Below are positions 31,567 to 40,880 of a stretch of DNA of 64,000 nt, piece after piece. Under the pieces are notes generated by a model that did no database searches, had not been told where the DNA came from, and was given only the letters and a program-made list of their open reading frames with translations. Positions within the stretch are counted from its first letter, which is position 1; each line of letters starts with the position of its first letter. Origin of the DNA: CAJJDF01 sp965655625 (GTDB taxonomy: Bacteria > Bacteroidota > Bacteroidia > Flavobacteriales_D > CAJJDF01); assembly GCA_965655625.1 (NCBI GenBank), contig CBFHHA010000005.1, positions 26,656 through 90,655 of the forward strand, written 5' to 3'. Both the position numbers and the translations under genes were made by a program.

Positions 31567-34503
31567 TTAACCAAAAATAATGACTACTTTAGTCCCCATC
31601 ACTTTTCCATTTTCTTTCATTTCAAATGGGCCTTCTATTGAAATTTCTCTTTCAATTACCTTTTGAAGAAGTTCTATTCGATTGGCGGCTATTTTCATTC
31701 CTTTCGAAGTATGCTCATTTTGCTCAAGAGATTTGTTTTTAAGACTGGTAGAAATTCCGATGCCGTTGTCGCAAATTTCAAAAATAGTTTTAGCCCCCCT
31801 TTTCATAATATCAATTCTAATTTCACCTGGTTTATCCATCGGCAATACACCGTGCCAAATGCTGTTCTCAACGAAAGGCTGCATAAACATTGCCGGCACT
31901 TTAGTGAGCTCTGTTTCCACCTTTTCATCTATATTGATTTGGTACGTAAACTTCTCTTTGAAGCGCATATTTTCGAGAGATAAATACAACGACAATCTCT
32001 CAATTTCTTCAGATAAGGGAATCAAATTATCTTCGGCAGAGGAACTGTCCAAGTTATTTCTAATTAGTTTAGAAAAATTGGACAAATATCGATTGGCCGA
32101 TAGTTTATCCTCTTTGTTGATGTAAAACTGAATGGAATTGAGCGAATTAAAAATAAAATGCCTGTTCATACTAGCGTTGAGTGATTGCTGCTCTAGTTTA
32201 ATCAACTTGTTTTTATAATTCAGCAACTCCACTTCTCGCTCTTTTCTGATTGCTTGTCTTCTTCTTATTAAGAAAAAATAAACTACCAAGGCGAACAGCA
32301 CAATTGTGGTAATTCGAAACCACCAAGTGAGCCAAAACGGAGCTTTTATCACAAAACTAACTTCCTCTATGTTGCTCCAAGTAGTGCCGTTTAAGGTCGA
32401 TTTCACTTTGAATGTGTAGCTTCCATGAGGCAAGCTAGGATACCTCGAAAAACTCGTAGATTCCATTGGCGACCATGTTTCATCAAACCCTTCTAAATAG
32501 TACGAATATTTCATTCGTTCGGGATCCTGAAAATAATTAGAATGGTAATAGAACGTGAAGGTGTTTTTCTTATAACCAAAAGTTAGATTTTTATTGTCTC
32601 TGAAAGTAGAAAGCCACTCTTTCTTGCCAAAAAGAAGTTTTACGCTCGTTAAATGAAGTGTTGGCGCAAGCGTTAAATCACTTTTTACTTTCGATCCTTT
32701 GTACACGTTTATCCCCTCGCTTGTGCCCATCCAAATATTGTCTTTGGAATCCTGAAAAACTGCGTTCAGATTTGTCTCCATTCCTATCAATCCATTATTA
32801 ATCGTGTAGGAAGACACCTCTTTCTCTTCACGCAAAAAAGTGGAAGCACTCAATGAATAAACACCCTTGTTTGTTCCAATCCAAAGTATGGATTCTCTAT
32901 CGATTTTTAAAAAATTAATTGCAGCCCTTCTCAATGCTGAGATAATCTCAATTCTTTTAAAATGCCTACCGTCATAATACACTAGGCCTTCGTCTGTCCC
33001 AATCCACAATTTGTTTCCAAACGATTGGATGGCATAAATAGTCGTGCCGAGGAGTAATGAGTCGCTCACCAATGAGGTTTTAAACCCATCGTAACGCACC
33101 AATCCATCACTCGTTCCAAACCAATAAATCCCGTCTTGAGTTGAGCCAATTGCACGTGTATTTCGGTAAGGATAATCATCCAAAATGTAAAATTTCTTAT
33201 TTCTAAAATATGCCACTCCATCTTTTGTACCTATCCACATTACCTCGGGTACCTCCTGAAAAATTGATTGAATCTTATTGGCGGGCAAGCCTTCTTTTTG
33301 TGTGAAAGTTTTAAATGTATTTCCTGTTAGCAGAGCCAATCCTTGTGAAGTCCCAAACCACATTTTGTTCGTCAAATCTTTGTGGATTACCCAACAATTA
33401 TTATTGGGAAAATTGGTTTTTCGTGCATTGAAGGATTCCACTCGATTCTTACTTATCCGACTAACTCCCTCGCCCAGAGAACCAAGCCAAATACCTCCTG
33501 AATTATCTTCGCAAATAGAAATAACTAAATCGCTCGGCAAGCCTTTTTCTTTGGCAAGAAACTTAAACTCTTTATTAGCAAATTTCATTAGTCCTTTGCC
33601 GTTCGTACCAATCCAAATGATTCCTTCGATATCTTGAAAGACAACCTGAGCAATCGATTCGAACCCATTTTCGAGTGAGTAATTCTCAACCCCTCTTTCT
33701 TTGTTTATTTCGGACAAGGCAGAATTAGATGTAACCCAAACCGTTCCTGAATTATCAACCATCAAACTGGTAGAAAAATTATTGAGCAACCCAGAGTTTT
33801 TTTGATTGATTTCAAATTGAGCATTTTTTTCGAAATAACACACTCCGTTTTCGGAGGTAGCCAACCATAATTCTCCTTTTTGAGTAACTCCTACTCCTGT
33901 GAAATCATATTTCCAAGGAAGCACGACTTGGGTTATTTCATTATTCCACAATTGAAAAAGTCCTTGGCTTGTAGCGATTAACAATTTATAATCTTCCAAA
34001 AAAACCGCTCGCACTTTTACATTCTCAAGAGGTTTTTTGTGTATTCGGACCAACTTAATTTCTTCTTCTAGCCTATCAAAAACATAAATACCGCCCGACT
34101 CTGTGGAAATAATTACTTTCTGTTTTTGATGGGAAACATCGATTATCTCTTGGTTTACAAATAAATCGTTGTGAACGAATGGAAAAATAGAATCCGTTGT
34201 CAGAATAGATATACCAGCAGAAGTTACTGCCCAAACATGGTCCTGATTGTCAATAGAGATGGAATAAATTCGATTTGATAACAACCCATCTTTTTGATAA
34301 AAATTTTGAAAAGTCTTTCCATTGAATTTACTCAATCCGTCAAGGGTAGCAATCCAGATATATTTCTTTTTATCTTGAGCAATATCATTAACTTGGCTTT
34401 GGGCCAAACCTTCCTTGGTGGAATAACTCAAAAACGTAAACTTTTGACAAAGCACTGAATTGCCAAGTAAAAACAAACAAATTATGAATGTAAATCTTTT
34501 CAA
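31567..34503 (-). CDS. LytS-type sensor histidine kinase with two-component-propeller domain
   Basis: 978 residues, signal peptide at the start (TTG start at 34503, MKRFTFIICLFLLGNSVLC). The periplasmic part (about 25-640) is made of about a dozen repeated strands of the type IWIGTxxGLxxY (Reg_prop), forming two seven-bladed-propeller-like units, followed by a Y_Y_Y domain (about 650-730). A single membrane helix (WLTWWFRITTIVLFALVVYF) leads to a His_kinase domain with the acceptor His782 in NRHFIFNSLNS and an ATP-binding lobe (FVENSIWHG, DNGIGI). The LytTR-type response regulator expected as partner is not in the window. Its start overlaps the stop of the O-antigen-ligase-type gene by 4 bp (TTGA), so it is translated with the polysaccharide operon. 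Confidence 0.9.
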   Translation of the reverse strand: MKRFTFIICLFLLGNSVLCQKFTFLSYSTKEGLAQSQVNDIAQDKKKYIWIATLDGLSKFNGKTFQNFYQKDGLLSNRIYSISIDNQDHVWAVTSAGISILTTDSIFPFVHNDLFVNQEIIDVSHQKQKVIISTESGGIYVFDRLEEEIKLVRIHKKPLENVKVRAVFLEDYKLLIATSQGLFQLWNNEITQVVLPWKYDFTGVGVTQKGELWLATSENGVCYFEKNAQFEINQKNSGLLNNFSTSLMVDNSGTVWVTSNSALSEINKERGVENYSLENGFESIAQVVFQDIEGIIWIGTNGKGLMKFANKEFKFLAKEKGLPSDLVISICEDNSGGIWLGSLGEGVSRISKNRVESFNARKTNFPNNNCWVIHKDLTNKMWFGTSQGLALLTGNTFKTFTQKEGLPANKIQSIFQEVPEVMWIGTKDGVAYFRNKKFYILDDYPYRNTRAIGSTQDGIYWFGTSDGLVRYDGFKTSLVSDSLLLGTTIYAIQSFGNKLWIGTDEGLVYYDGRHFKRIEIISALRRAAINFLKIDRESILWIGTNKGVYSLSASTFLREEKEVSSYTINNGLIGMETNLNAVFQDSKDNIWMGTSEGINVYKGSKVKSDLTLAPTLHLTSVKLLFGKKEWLSTFRDNKNLTFGYKKNTFTFYYHSNYFQDPERMKYSYYLEGFDETWSPMESTSFSRYPSLPHGSYTFKVKSTLNGTTWSNIEEVSFVIKAPFWLTWWFRITTIVLFALVVYFFLIRRRQAIRKEREVELLNYKNKLIKLEQQSLNASMNRHFIFNSLNSIQFYINKEDKLSANRYLSNFSKLIRNNLDSSSAEDNLIPLSEEIERLSLYLSLENMRFKEKFTYQINIDEKVETELTKVPAMFMQPFVENSIWHGVLPMDKPGEIRIDIMKRGAKTIFEICDNGIGISTSLKNKSLEQNEHTSKGMKIAANRIELLQKVIEREISIEGPFEMKENGKVMGTKVVIIFG

Positions 34504-35717
34504 CTTTTCGCTTTTATAGAGGTGAAGGAATACAGCAGCATACCAAAAAAGACAAAGAAAACCACTCCGGCTTGCCTCTCTAACATAGATTCAACCATTC
34601 CGAATAACAGGAAAAGAATGGAAAAAATTGTGAGTAAAAAATTATTTGTTTGTCTTGCCTTTTGAAACATCAGAAAAAATAGAATGAGCAGCAACCCAAT
34701 TCCGGGAACACCCGAGGCTGCCCACGTTTGTAAAAATTCTTGGTGAGAGTCATACCCTCTTTCTGAATACAGCAAATAACCTTTTTCGTTGTACTTATTC
34801 AATAATTCATCCCTTATGTCACCTATTCCCACCCCAAATAATGGATTTTCTCCAATTATTTCAGTCGTTACGCTCCACACATCTAATCTAGTTTGTGAAC
34901 TACTGTATTTCCCATTGCCATTTGTCATTGCTGAGAAAGCGGCTTCGAATCTCTGTTTGAGTGGAGTTTGCGTAATTACTATCACCCCACTAAAAGTACC
35001 TAGCAAAAACACAAGAATTGCTCGTGTAACTTGTTTACTTTCTTTGATATAAAACAACAAAAGTAGGCATGAATTTACGGCCAATGCTAGAATTCCGAAC
35101 TTAGAAGAAAGCATGAAAATAAAGAGCGCCATCAACCCGAGAAGGAAGGCACTTATGAGTTTTCTCGTGAAACTCAACTGATTTTTTATTAGGTTGAGGC
35201 CTACATATGCAATTAAGATATTATAAAAAAAAGAGGCGTAAGCAGGGTGAACAAAACTTCCTTCTTTAAAAAAACCAACTCCCAACTCTGTGTAAAAAAA
35301 TGAAGTTAGGGACTGGGTAGATTGGTAATGAATTCCCGCATCAATGAACGAAACTACTATATATGCTAAGCCCGAATAAAGTAAAATAGGCAATAGTTTT
35401 TTTTGGTTGGTTGAGTTTTCCAACAAAATAGGTAAGAAAAAAGGAAAAACAAAAAAGGAAAACTTAGTTTCTAAGGTCCTTAAGCCTTCAGGTAAATTCT
35501 GAGAATAAACAAGACTGATGGTTAAAATTAAAAAGTAACCAATCATAGCAACTCCAAGTTTGTTTTTGAGTACTTTACCGACTTGCTTGTAATAGGAGCG
35601 ATCTACAAGCAGGGTGAGAAAACATGCGGCTATAATAACCGTTTGTAGCTGAGGGAAAAAGAAAAACCCAACCACAAAAAACCATAAAAGGGTATTGCGA
35701 ACGAAAATGATATCCAT
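34500..35717 (-). CDS. O-antigen ligase / polymerase family (WaaL/Wzy_C) membrane protein
   Basis: 405 residues with about 10-12 membrane helices. The large periplasmic loop (about 245-330, NPLFGVGIGDIRDELLNKYN then GYDSHQEFLQTWAASGVPG) carries the NPxxGxGxG and HNxxL-like (SHQEFLQ) features of Wzy_C/O-antigen ligase proteins. Such proteins either polymerise repeat units or transfer finished glycan to lipid A or protein. A second member of the class lies at 43129-44319; this one is the better ligase candidate because of its WaaL-like H-x-E-F loop, but assignment is inference. Confidence 0.8.
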   Translation of the reverse strand: MDIIFVRNTLLWFFVVGFFFFPQLQTVIIAACFLTLLVDRSYYKQVGKVLKNKLGVAMIGYFLILTISLVYSQNLPEGLRTLETKFSFFVFPFFLPILLENSTNQKKLLPILLYSGLAYIVVSFIDAGIHYQSTQSLTSFFYTELGVGFFKEGSFVHPAYASFFYNILIAYVGLNLIKNQLSFTRKLISAFLLGLMALFIFMLSSKFGILALAVNSCLLLLFYIKESKQVTRAILVFLLGTFSGVIVITQTPLKQRFEAAFSAMTNGNGKYSSSQTRLDVWSVTTEIIGENPLFGVGIGDIRDELLNKYNEKGYLLYSERGYDSHQEFLQTWAASGVPGIGLLLILFFLMFQKARQTNNFLLTIFSILFLLFGMVESMLERQAGVVFFVFFGMLLYSFTSIKAKS

Positions 35718-35726
35718 GTTTCTTAG

Positions 35727-36824
35727 TTAATTGTCATAGCGAGGATTGTTCTTGAGTTGAGAAATACATTCAACAATTGTCGCGCTTGCCTTTCCATTTC
35801 CATATAAATCGATGCTAAAATCAGACGACTGAGCCAACATCTTTTTTGCTTCCTGTACCAAGAGATTTTTGTCTGCTCCTACCAGCACGTTTACTTTGTT
35901 CTCAATTAATTCCACCCATTCGGTTTGGTCTCTCATGGTTACACAGTTTTTTTTAAAGAAGAACGCTTCTTTCTGTAAACCACCGCTATCAGTCAAAACC
36001 AATGAGCAGTTTTTGAGTAGTTCTATCATGTCAAAATAACCAACGGGATCTATCAGTTTTACTTTCAGATCCAAACCATGCGCTAGCAATTTCGTTTTTG
36101 TTCTTGGGTGCAATGGCAGCACAACAGGACAAATTGTTTCGTGAATCACGTTCAGTCCATTCACCAATTCTGCTAACCGCCCTTTCGAATCAGTATTTTC
36201 TGCTCTGTGCAAGGTAGCCAAAGCAAACTTATCCATCCCTAAACTTTCTATTATCTTGGATTTTGACTCCGACTTTTGGGCATAAAACAAAGCAGCATCC
36301 TGCATTACGTCACCTGTTCGAATTACTTCTCCTTCCAAATTATCGTACCCTTCCTTTTGCAAGTTTTGTACCGCAGAATCTGTCGGGCAAAATAAATAAT
36401 CAGAGATTCTATCAGTTAAAATACGGTTTACTTCTTCCGGCATTTTCATATTAAAACTTCTTAATCCCGCTTCTACATGAGCTACTTTTATGTGGAGTTT
36501 CTTAGCAGCTAAGGCACCCGCTATGGTAGAATTAGTATCTCCGTAAACCAACAGCATATCTGGCTTTTCTTTCATTAAAATCTCTTCTATTCCTTCAATC
36601 ATTCGACCAGTCATTGCACCATGCGAAAGACTATTTATCTCAAGATTATATAACGGCATTGGAATTTCCATTTCTTCAAAAAACACTTCGCTCATATTTG
36701 CATCAAAATGTTGTCCAGTATGAACAATAATTTCTTGAATACTCTCGTGCTTAGCAAATTCTCTGCTTAGCGCAGCTGCTTTTATAAATTGGGGCCTTGC
36801 TCCTATAACCGTGATAATTTTCAT
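35727..36824 (-). CDS. wecB: UDP-N-acetylglucosamine 2-epimerase (non-hydrolysing)
   Basis: 365 residues. It interconverts UDP-GlcNAc and UDP-ManNAc to supply sugars for the surface glycan. The N-terminus MKIITVIGARPQFIKAAALS, the block HTGQHFDANMSEVFFEEM and the UDP-binding TDSGGLQKEAFFF (about 278-290) are all typical. Full length, cytoplasmic. Start overlaps the stop of the upstream glycosyltransferase by 4 bp. Confidence 0.93.
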   Translation of the reverse strand: MKIITVIGARPQFIKAAALSREFAKHESIQEIIVHTGQHFDANMSEVFFEEMEIPMPLYNLEINSLSHGAMTGRMIEGIEEILMKEKPDMLLVYGDTNSTIAGALAAKKLHIKVAHVEAGLRSFNMKMPEEVNRILTDRISDYLFCPTDSAVQNLQKEGYDNLEGEVIRTGDVMQDAALFYAQKSESKSKIIESLGMDKFALATLHRAENTDSKGRLAELVNGLNVIHETICPVVLPLHPRTKTKLLAHGLDLKVKLIDPVGYFDMIELLKNCSLVLTDSGGLQKEAFFFKKNCVTMRDQTEWVELIENKVNVLVGADKNLLVQEAKKMLAQSSDFSIDLYGNGKASATIVECISQLKNNPRYDN

Positions 36825-38047
36825 AGTTCTTTATTTATCAAAAATTCCTTAAATTCTCTTGCTATTACTTTTCTATTGAAGTGCTTTTCTACGTACTTCA
36901 ATCCATTTTCTCCTAGCTCCTCAATATGATGCCTGTTCTCCATCAAGAGATTTACTTGGTTAGCCAGTTCAAGTTCGTTCTCTGGTTCAAAATACAGTCC
37001 GCAGTTTCCTTCTTTCACAAACAAGTCTCTCGATTCGCCATCTACCCCCAAAAGGAGTGCTTTTTTCATTGCTAAATTCTCAAAAATCTTGGAAGGAATT
37101 GCACCCAAAAACAAATCCAACTTTCGCAATGGAACCACAACGGCATCAACAGATTGGATTACTTTAAAAATCTCCATTTTTGGTATAGAAGGGTAAAAAC
37201 TAACATTCGTTAGTTCCATTTTTAGTTTTAATTCAAGCAACTCATTTTTTACGGGGCCATCACCCACCAAAACAAATTTAACTCTCTCATTATCAATTAA
37301 TTTAGCCGCCTTCAAAATAACTTCCAATCCTTGGGCATGCCCTATAATTCCGGCATACAAAAACAAAACATCTTCGGAATGATACCCGTTACTCTCGCGC
37401 CAAGAGAAATCAGGTTCTCTGTCAGAATCAAAAAAATCTAAATCTACCCCATTGGGCAACCAATAAGGAGTTTTTTCTGGGAATCTAGTCTTAATATCCT
37501 GAACAATTCCTTTCGTTTGACCTGAAATAATGAAAGCTTTTCGATACAAAAACGCTTCCAATTTATAGGCTAGTTTCAAAAAAAATTGGTTGGTTACTAA
37601 ATCGAGCTTTTCGGCACTTTCGGGCCATAAATCAGAAACATTAAATATAAGTTTAGCTCCTTTTAGCTTACACAACAAATAAGTTGTAATTCCCAAAAAA
37701 AGTGGCGGACTTTCACACAAAATATAATCGTATTTTTTGGTTTTGAACCAACCTATCCAAAAAGAGGAAAATACAAAAGAAAAATAGTTCAACAACCTCA
37801 AAAAGATTCCTTTGCTTTGCGTGACAAATATCCAAGATCGAAACAATTGAATCCCTTCTATAGATTCCTTTTTATAGAACTTGTTCTTGTAACCCTCATG
37901 AATTTTCATGGAAGGGTAATTGGGCATGGCGGTTAGCACCTCAACTTCTATATCGAGCTTTTGCAGGCGAACGGCCAAATCGTGCAGCCTGTTTTGTGGT
38001 GCACCAATCTCGGGTGGGTAATATTGAGTATGAATTAAGATTCTCAT
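36821..38047 (-). CDS. glycosyltransferase family 4, WbuB-like
   Basis: 408 residues, GT-B fold. The N-terminal domain begins MRILIHTQYYPPEIGAPQNR, a form common in WbuB/WcaI-type transferases of O-antigen and colanic acid; the C-terminal GT1 domain carries the nucleotide-sugar site (LFLYAGIIGHAQGLEVILKA and VPLRKLDLFLGAIPSKIFE, about 230-345). Sugar and acceptor cannot be told from sequence; proximity to wecB suggests an N-acetylated hexosamine. Overlaps both neighbours by 4 bp. Confidence 0.88.
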   Translation of the reverse strand: MRILIHTQYYPPEIGAPQNRLHDLAVRLQKLDIEVEVLTAMPNYPSMKIHEGYKNKFYKKESIEGIQLFRSWIFVTQSKGIFLRLLNYFSFVFSSFWIGWFKTKKYDYILCESPPLFLGITTYLLCKLKGAKLIFNVSDLWPESAEKLDLVTNQFFLKLAYKLEAFLYRKAFIISGQTKGIVQDIKTRFPEKTPYWLPNGVDLDFFDSDREPDFSWRESNGYHSEDVLFLYAGIIGHAQGLEVILKAAKLIDNERVKFVLVGDGPVKNELLELKLKMELTNVSFYPSIPKMEIFKVIQSVDAVVVPLRKLDLFLGAIPSKIFENLAMKKALLLGVDGESRDLFVKEGNCGLYFEPENELELANQVNLLMENRHHIEELGENGLKYVEKHFNRKVIAREFKEFLINKEL

Positions 38048-38868
38048 TTGCTCGCTTTTTTATTCAGTTCCTCCATAGCTTGGCCATACGTAACGAACTC
38101 AAAACCTTCTTTTTTTAAATGGATTATCAACCAGTCGTACCATTGTTTCCAGGTTTTAAAACTCTTGTGGTAATACCTGTCGTGAAACAAGATATTGAGA
38201 AAGTCCAAATTGGATGATTTGGCTTTTTCTATTTCTCTCAGCGTGATTTCCTTTGCTTGAGCTAAATTTACTGACTGGTGTCTTTTCCCTTGGTAAAATA
38301 TCCAGCCTTCCATTATTTGCAATGGAAACTCCCACATTTCTCCTATTTTATATGGATTTTTAAATCCACTCTCCGAGGCATCAAAAGCGTATCCAGCTTT
38401 TTCTAGGTAAGAAAAAGTATGGTCGTTTTGCCTTAGGTAATGCATTCTGATTCCAAAATTTAAAGTTTTACTGATCTCCCTAAAAGCGGAATGCTCAGCT
38501 TTCACTTTTTCCAACGAATCGTAGTTTATTCCGTGTACTCCCACTTCGAATCCTTGGTTTGTGATTATCGGCACCCACTTCCTCACATGTTTTATCGAGT
38601 AATTTAGCCCCACTCCATTATTCACTCCAATAAAAAAATGAGAGGTTATTCCTTGGCTTTTGTTAAACTCAATAATCTCCTGAATTCGTTGCCATTTGTT
38701 TTTACCAAGATCTGCCCAACGCAAAAAATATTCTTTCAACGAAATTTTTCCTTTTGCAAATTCAATGTGATTTCTTACCAAAAACTTGGGTAAAATAAGG
38801 TCTTTGGTGTGCTCCCACACAGTCATGTGATCAATATCGTGAGAAATAATAACTTTCATTCTGCTCAT
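38044..38868 (-). CDS. polysaccharide-deacetylase-like protein
   Basis: 274 residues. The N-terminus (VIISHDIDHMTVWEHTKDLI) has the DxD metal motif in the form HDID, and later blocks (FEVGVHGINYDS, about 118-130; FLNILFHDRYYH, about 232-243) provide the His residues expected in NodB-fold deacetylases. Proteins of this kind trim acetyl groups from surface glycans, and they often sit next to FemAB-like proteins in exopolysaccharide loci, as here. The exact substrate is unknown. Met4 is an alternative start. Confidence 0.75.
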   Translation of the reverse strand: MSRMKVIISHDIDHMTVWEHTKDLILPKFLVRNHIEFAKGKISLKEYFLRWADLGKNKWQRIQEIIEFNKSQGITSHFFIGVNNGVGLNYSIKHVRKWVPIITNQGFEVGVHGINYDSLEKVKAEHSAFREISKTLNFGIRMHYLRQNDHTFSYLEKAGYAFDASESGFKNPYKIGEMWEFPLQIMEGWIFYQGKRHQSVNLAQAKEITLREIEKAKSSNLDFLNILFHDRYYHKSFKTWKQWYDWLIIHLKKEGFEFVTYGQAMEELNKKASK

Positions 38869-38876
38869 TTTCGCGG

Positions 38877-39836
38877 TTAAAACCTTGTTCTTTCTTTTGT
38901 TTTTAATAAAACTTCTACAAGATAGCTAGATTTATTTACTCGATAGAATGGAACTAAATTTCCTCCAAATCCTCTTACATATTTTTCAATTTGCGGAATC
39001 ATAGACCCTTCAAAATCAAATATTTTTATATTTCTTTCTTTAGCTGTTTTTATTGAATTCCACATCGCCAAAGCTCCAGCTCCTTCGTGTTTATTATGAG
39101 TTGAGTATCCACCAAACAAATAGGTGGCTTTTCTAGAATCTACCAGGCAAAAATTACAAGCCAACGGATTGTTTTCGGAATCAAAAGTCATAGTGGCAAT
39201 TCGGTTTTCTTTCTTGGTTTCAAAAACTATTTTCTCGATAAGCGAATTCTCTACTTCGATATTTTGCCGCTCGAAAGTACCTAGGATCATCGAGAGCATC
39301 TCTTTATTTGGTTCAGTTTCCTTGATTATCAAATTCTCATTCGTGGCTTTTGTAATATTTTTTCTTCGCTCTGCACTCAGGTTTTGGAAAAGTTCTTCTG
39401 TTGATTTTCTCAAATCTAATTGGTAAGTAAACTGCGTAGTTACCTTGTGTTTATTCCAAATAAAAGGCTGGAAATCAATCCAATTTTCGGGAAAAGAAAT
39501 AGAAATTATTATCTCTCCCAACTCACCTAAATATTTCGAAACCGCCTCCATCACACTCTTGTACTCGGTATTTTTCTTGGCTGGATTCTTTGCTGAACTT
39601 AAGTAAGTCAATTGGCAATTGGGCATATTTCTGGGAGTAGCCGTGGCCCTCAAAAACTTAAGCCTAGCCACAGACTCGGTGAAAAAAAAGCCCTTTTGTT
39701 GCCCATCTTTTGCAAATATTCCGTGAATCTGTATTCCTGGTTGAGTCATAAATGAGTCTTGCACAAAAGCATTCTCAATTTTGTTTTTTTCAACAAACTG
39801 ATACAGTTCACCGCTATGGATTAATTTTATCTTCAC
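38877..39836 (-). CDS. FemAB-like GNAT acyltransferase, copy 2
   Basis: 319 residues. The C-terminal half has the GNAT-type fold seen in FemAB and BioF2-like (Acetyltransf_6) proteins: NPLACNFCLVDSRKATYLFG, then GAGALAMWNSIKTAKERNIK and IFDFEGSMIPQIEKYVRGFG. Such proteins attach aminoacyl or other acyl groups, and in polysaccharide loci decorate the glycan or peptide. Only 6 bp from an upstream paralogue of the same length, with clear similarity over the full length (TRNLIKKA/RRKNITKA and FDFEGSM blocks). Confidence 0.78.
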   Translation of the reverse strand: MKIKLIHSGELYQFVEKNKIENAFVQDSFMTQPGIQIHGIFAKDGQQKGFFFTESVARLKFLRATATPRNMPNCQLTYLSSAKNPAKKNTEYKSVMEAVSKYLGELGEIIISISFPENWIDFQPFIWNKHKVTTQFTYQLDLRKSTEELFQNLSAERRKNITKATNENLIIKETEPNKEMLSMILGTFERQNIEVENSLIEKIVFETKKENRIATMTFDSENNPLACNFCLVDSRKATYLFGGYSTHNKHEGAGALAMWNSIKTAKERNIKIFDFEGSMIPQIEKYVRGFGGNLVPFYRVNKSSYLVEVLLKTKERTRF

Positions 39837-39842
39837 TTTTCT

Positions 39843-40799
39843 TTAAAACTGTTGTTTCATTTTTAGTTTCAACAAGCTCTCTACTACAAAAGGAGCTTTG
39901 TTTATCGTGCTATACGGAATCAGGTCACCACCAAATGAACGAAAATAGCTTTCTACGTTTGGCAGCATAGATCCCTCAAAATCAAATACAGGAATCTCTT
40001 GTTTCTGAGCAAATCGAATACTCTCGAAAACACCAAGTGGACCCGCACCAGCATGAGAGTTGCCTTTGTTATACCCTCCTAGTAAATAATAACATTTTTG
40101 GTTATCGTAAATACAAAAAGTCACTGCCAGCACTTCCTTGTTTTGCCTTACAACAAAAGAGAATGAATTGGAGTCGTTTGCGAATTGAAATAAAATAGTT
40201 GAAAGCACTTTTTCATTTACTTTCACTCCTTTTCTAACCATGGTTTGCCTCACGATAGATTTCACCAAATTCATGTCAGTATTTTTCTCTACAGTCAATC
40301 CATCTTTCTCTGCCTTTTTTATCAAATTTCTTGTTTTCGGATCCATTTGAGCCGTTAACACTTCCAAAGATTGTGCTAAATTTAACTGATAGGTGTAGTT
40401 TGGAATCACTTTATAGTTTTGCCAATAGAACGACTGAGTGTCAAGCAATGAGGGAGGAAAGGCCAGCGTCACAATGGCTCGTTTGTACTGAGAATCAATA
40501 AACTCCGAAATTGCTTTCGTTAGCTTTTTATTCTCTCCATGCCTTTTTGCAGGATTGGTGGCAAAACTCTTGAAATACAACCCGCAATGTGGCGTGAAAG
40601 GGGGTGGCGAGATCTGGGTAAGAACGTTAGCCCTTTTTCTTTTGTATATAAAAAAACAACCTATAATTTCTTGGTTGGCATTAAAGATTCCATACAAGTT
40701 TAAATCATCCCCATACACCTTAATCCAATCTTCCGAATTGAACACGGAAGGAGGGGATAAACGACGGATATCGGCTAAAGAAATAGGCTGAATTTTCAT
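39843..40799 (-). CDS. FemAB-like GNAT acyltransferase, copy 1
   Basis: 318 residues, paralogue of the next gene. Shared features include the DFEGSMLPNVESYFRSFGGD block near residue 265-285 and the YYLLGGYNKGNSHAGAGPLG segment, plus an N-terminal region ending in PHCGLYFKSF. Same inferred acyltransferase role. The pair arose by tandem duplication and has diverged a good deal, so different donors or acceptors are possible. Confidence 0.78.
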   Translation of the reverse strand: MKIQPISLADIRRLSPPSVFNSEDWIKVYGDDLNLYGIFNANQEIIGCFFIYKRKRANVLTQISPPPFTPHCGLYFKSFATNPAKRHGENKKLTKAISEFIDSQYKRAIVTLAFPPSLLDTQSFYWQNYKVIPNYTYQLNLAQSLEVLTAQMDPKTRNLIKKAEKDGLTVEKNTDMNLVKSIVRQTMVRKGVKVNEKVLSTILFQFANDSNSFSFVVRQNKEVLAVTFCIYDNQKCYYLLGGYNKGNSHAGAGPLGVFESIRFAQKQEIPVFDFEGSMLPNVESYFRSFGGDLIPYSTINKAPFVVESLLKLKMKQQF

Positions 40800-40880
40800 A
40801 CAAAAGTAAAGATAAAGGTTCTCTTAGGTTCTACCAATTTTTATCGAGAAATGAAAATTATTTTCATTAATTAAAACAAG

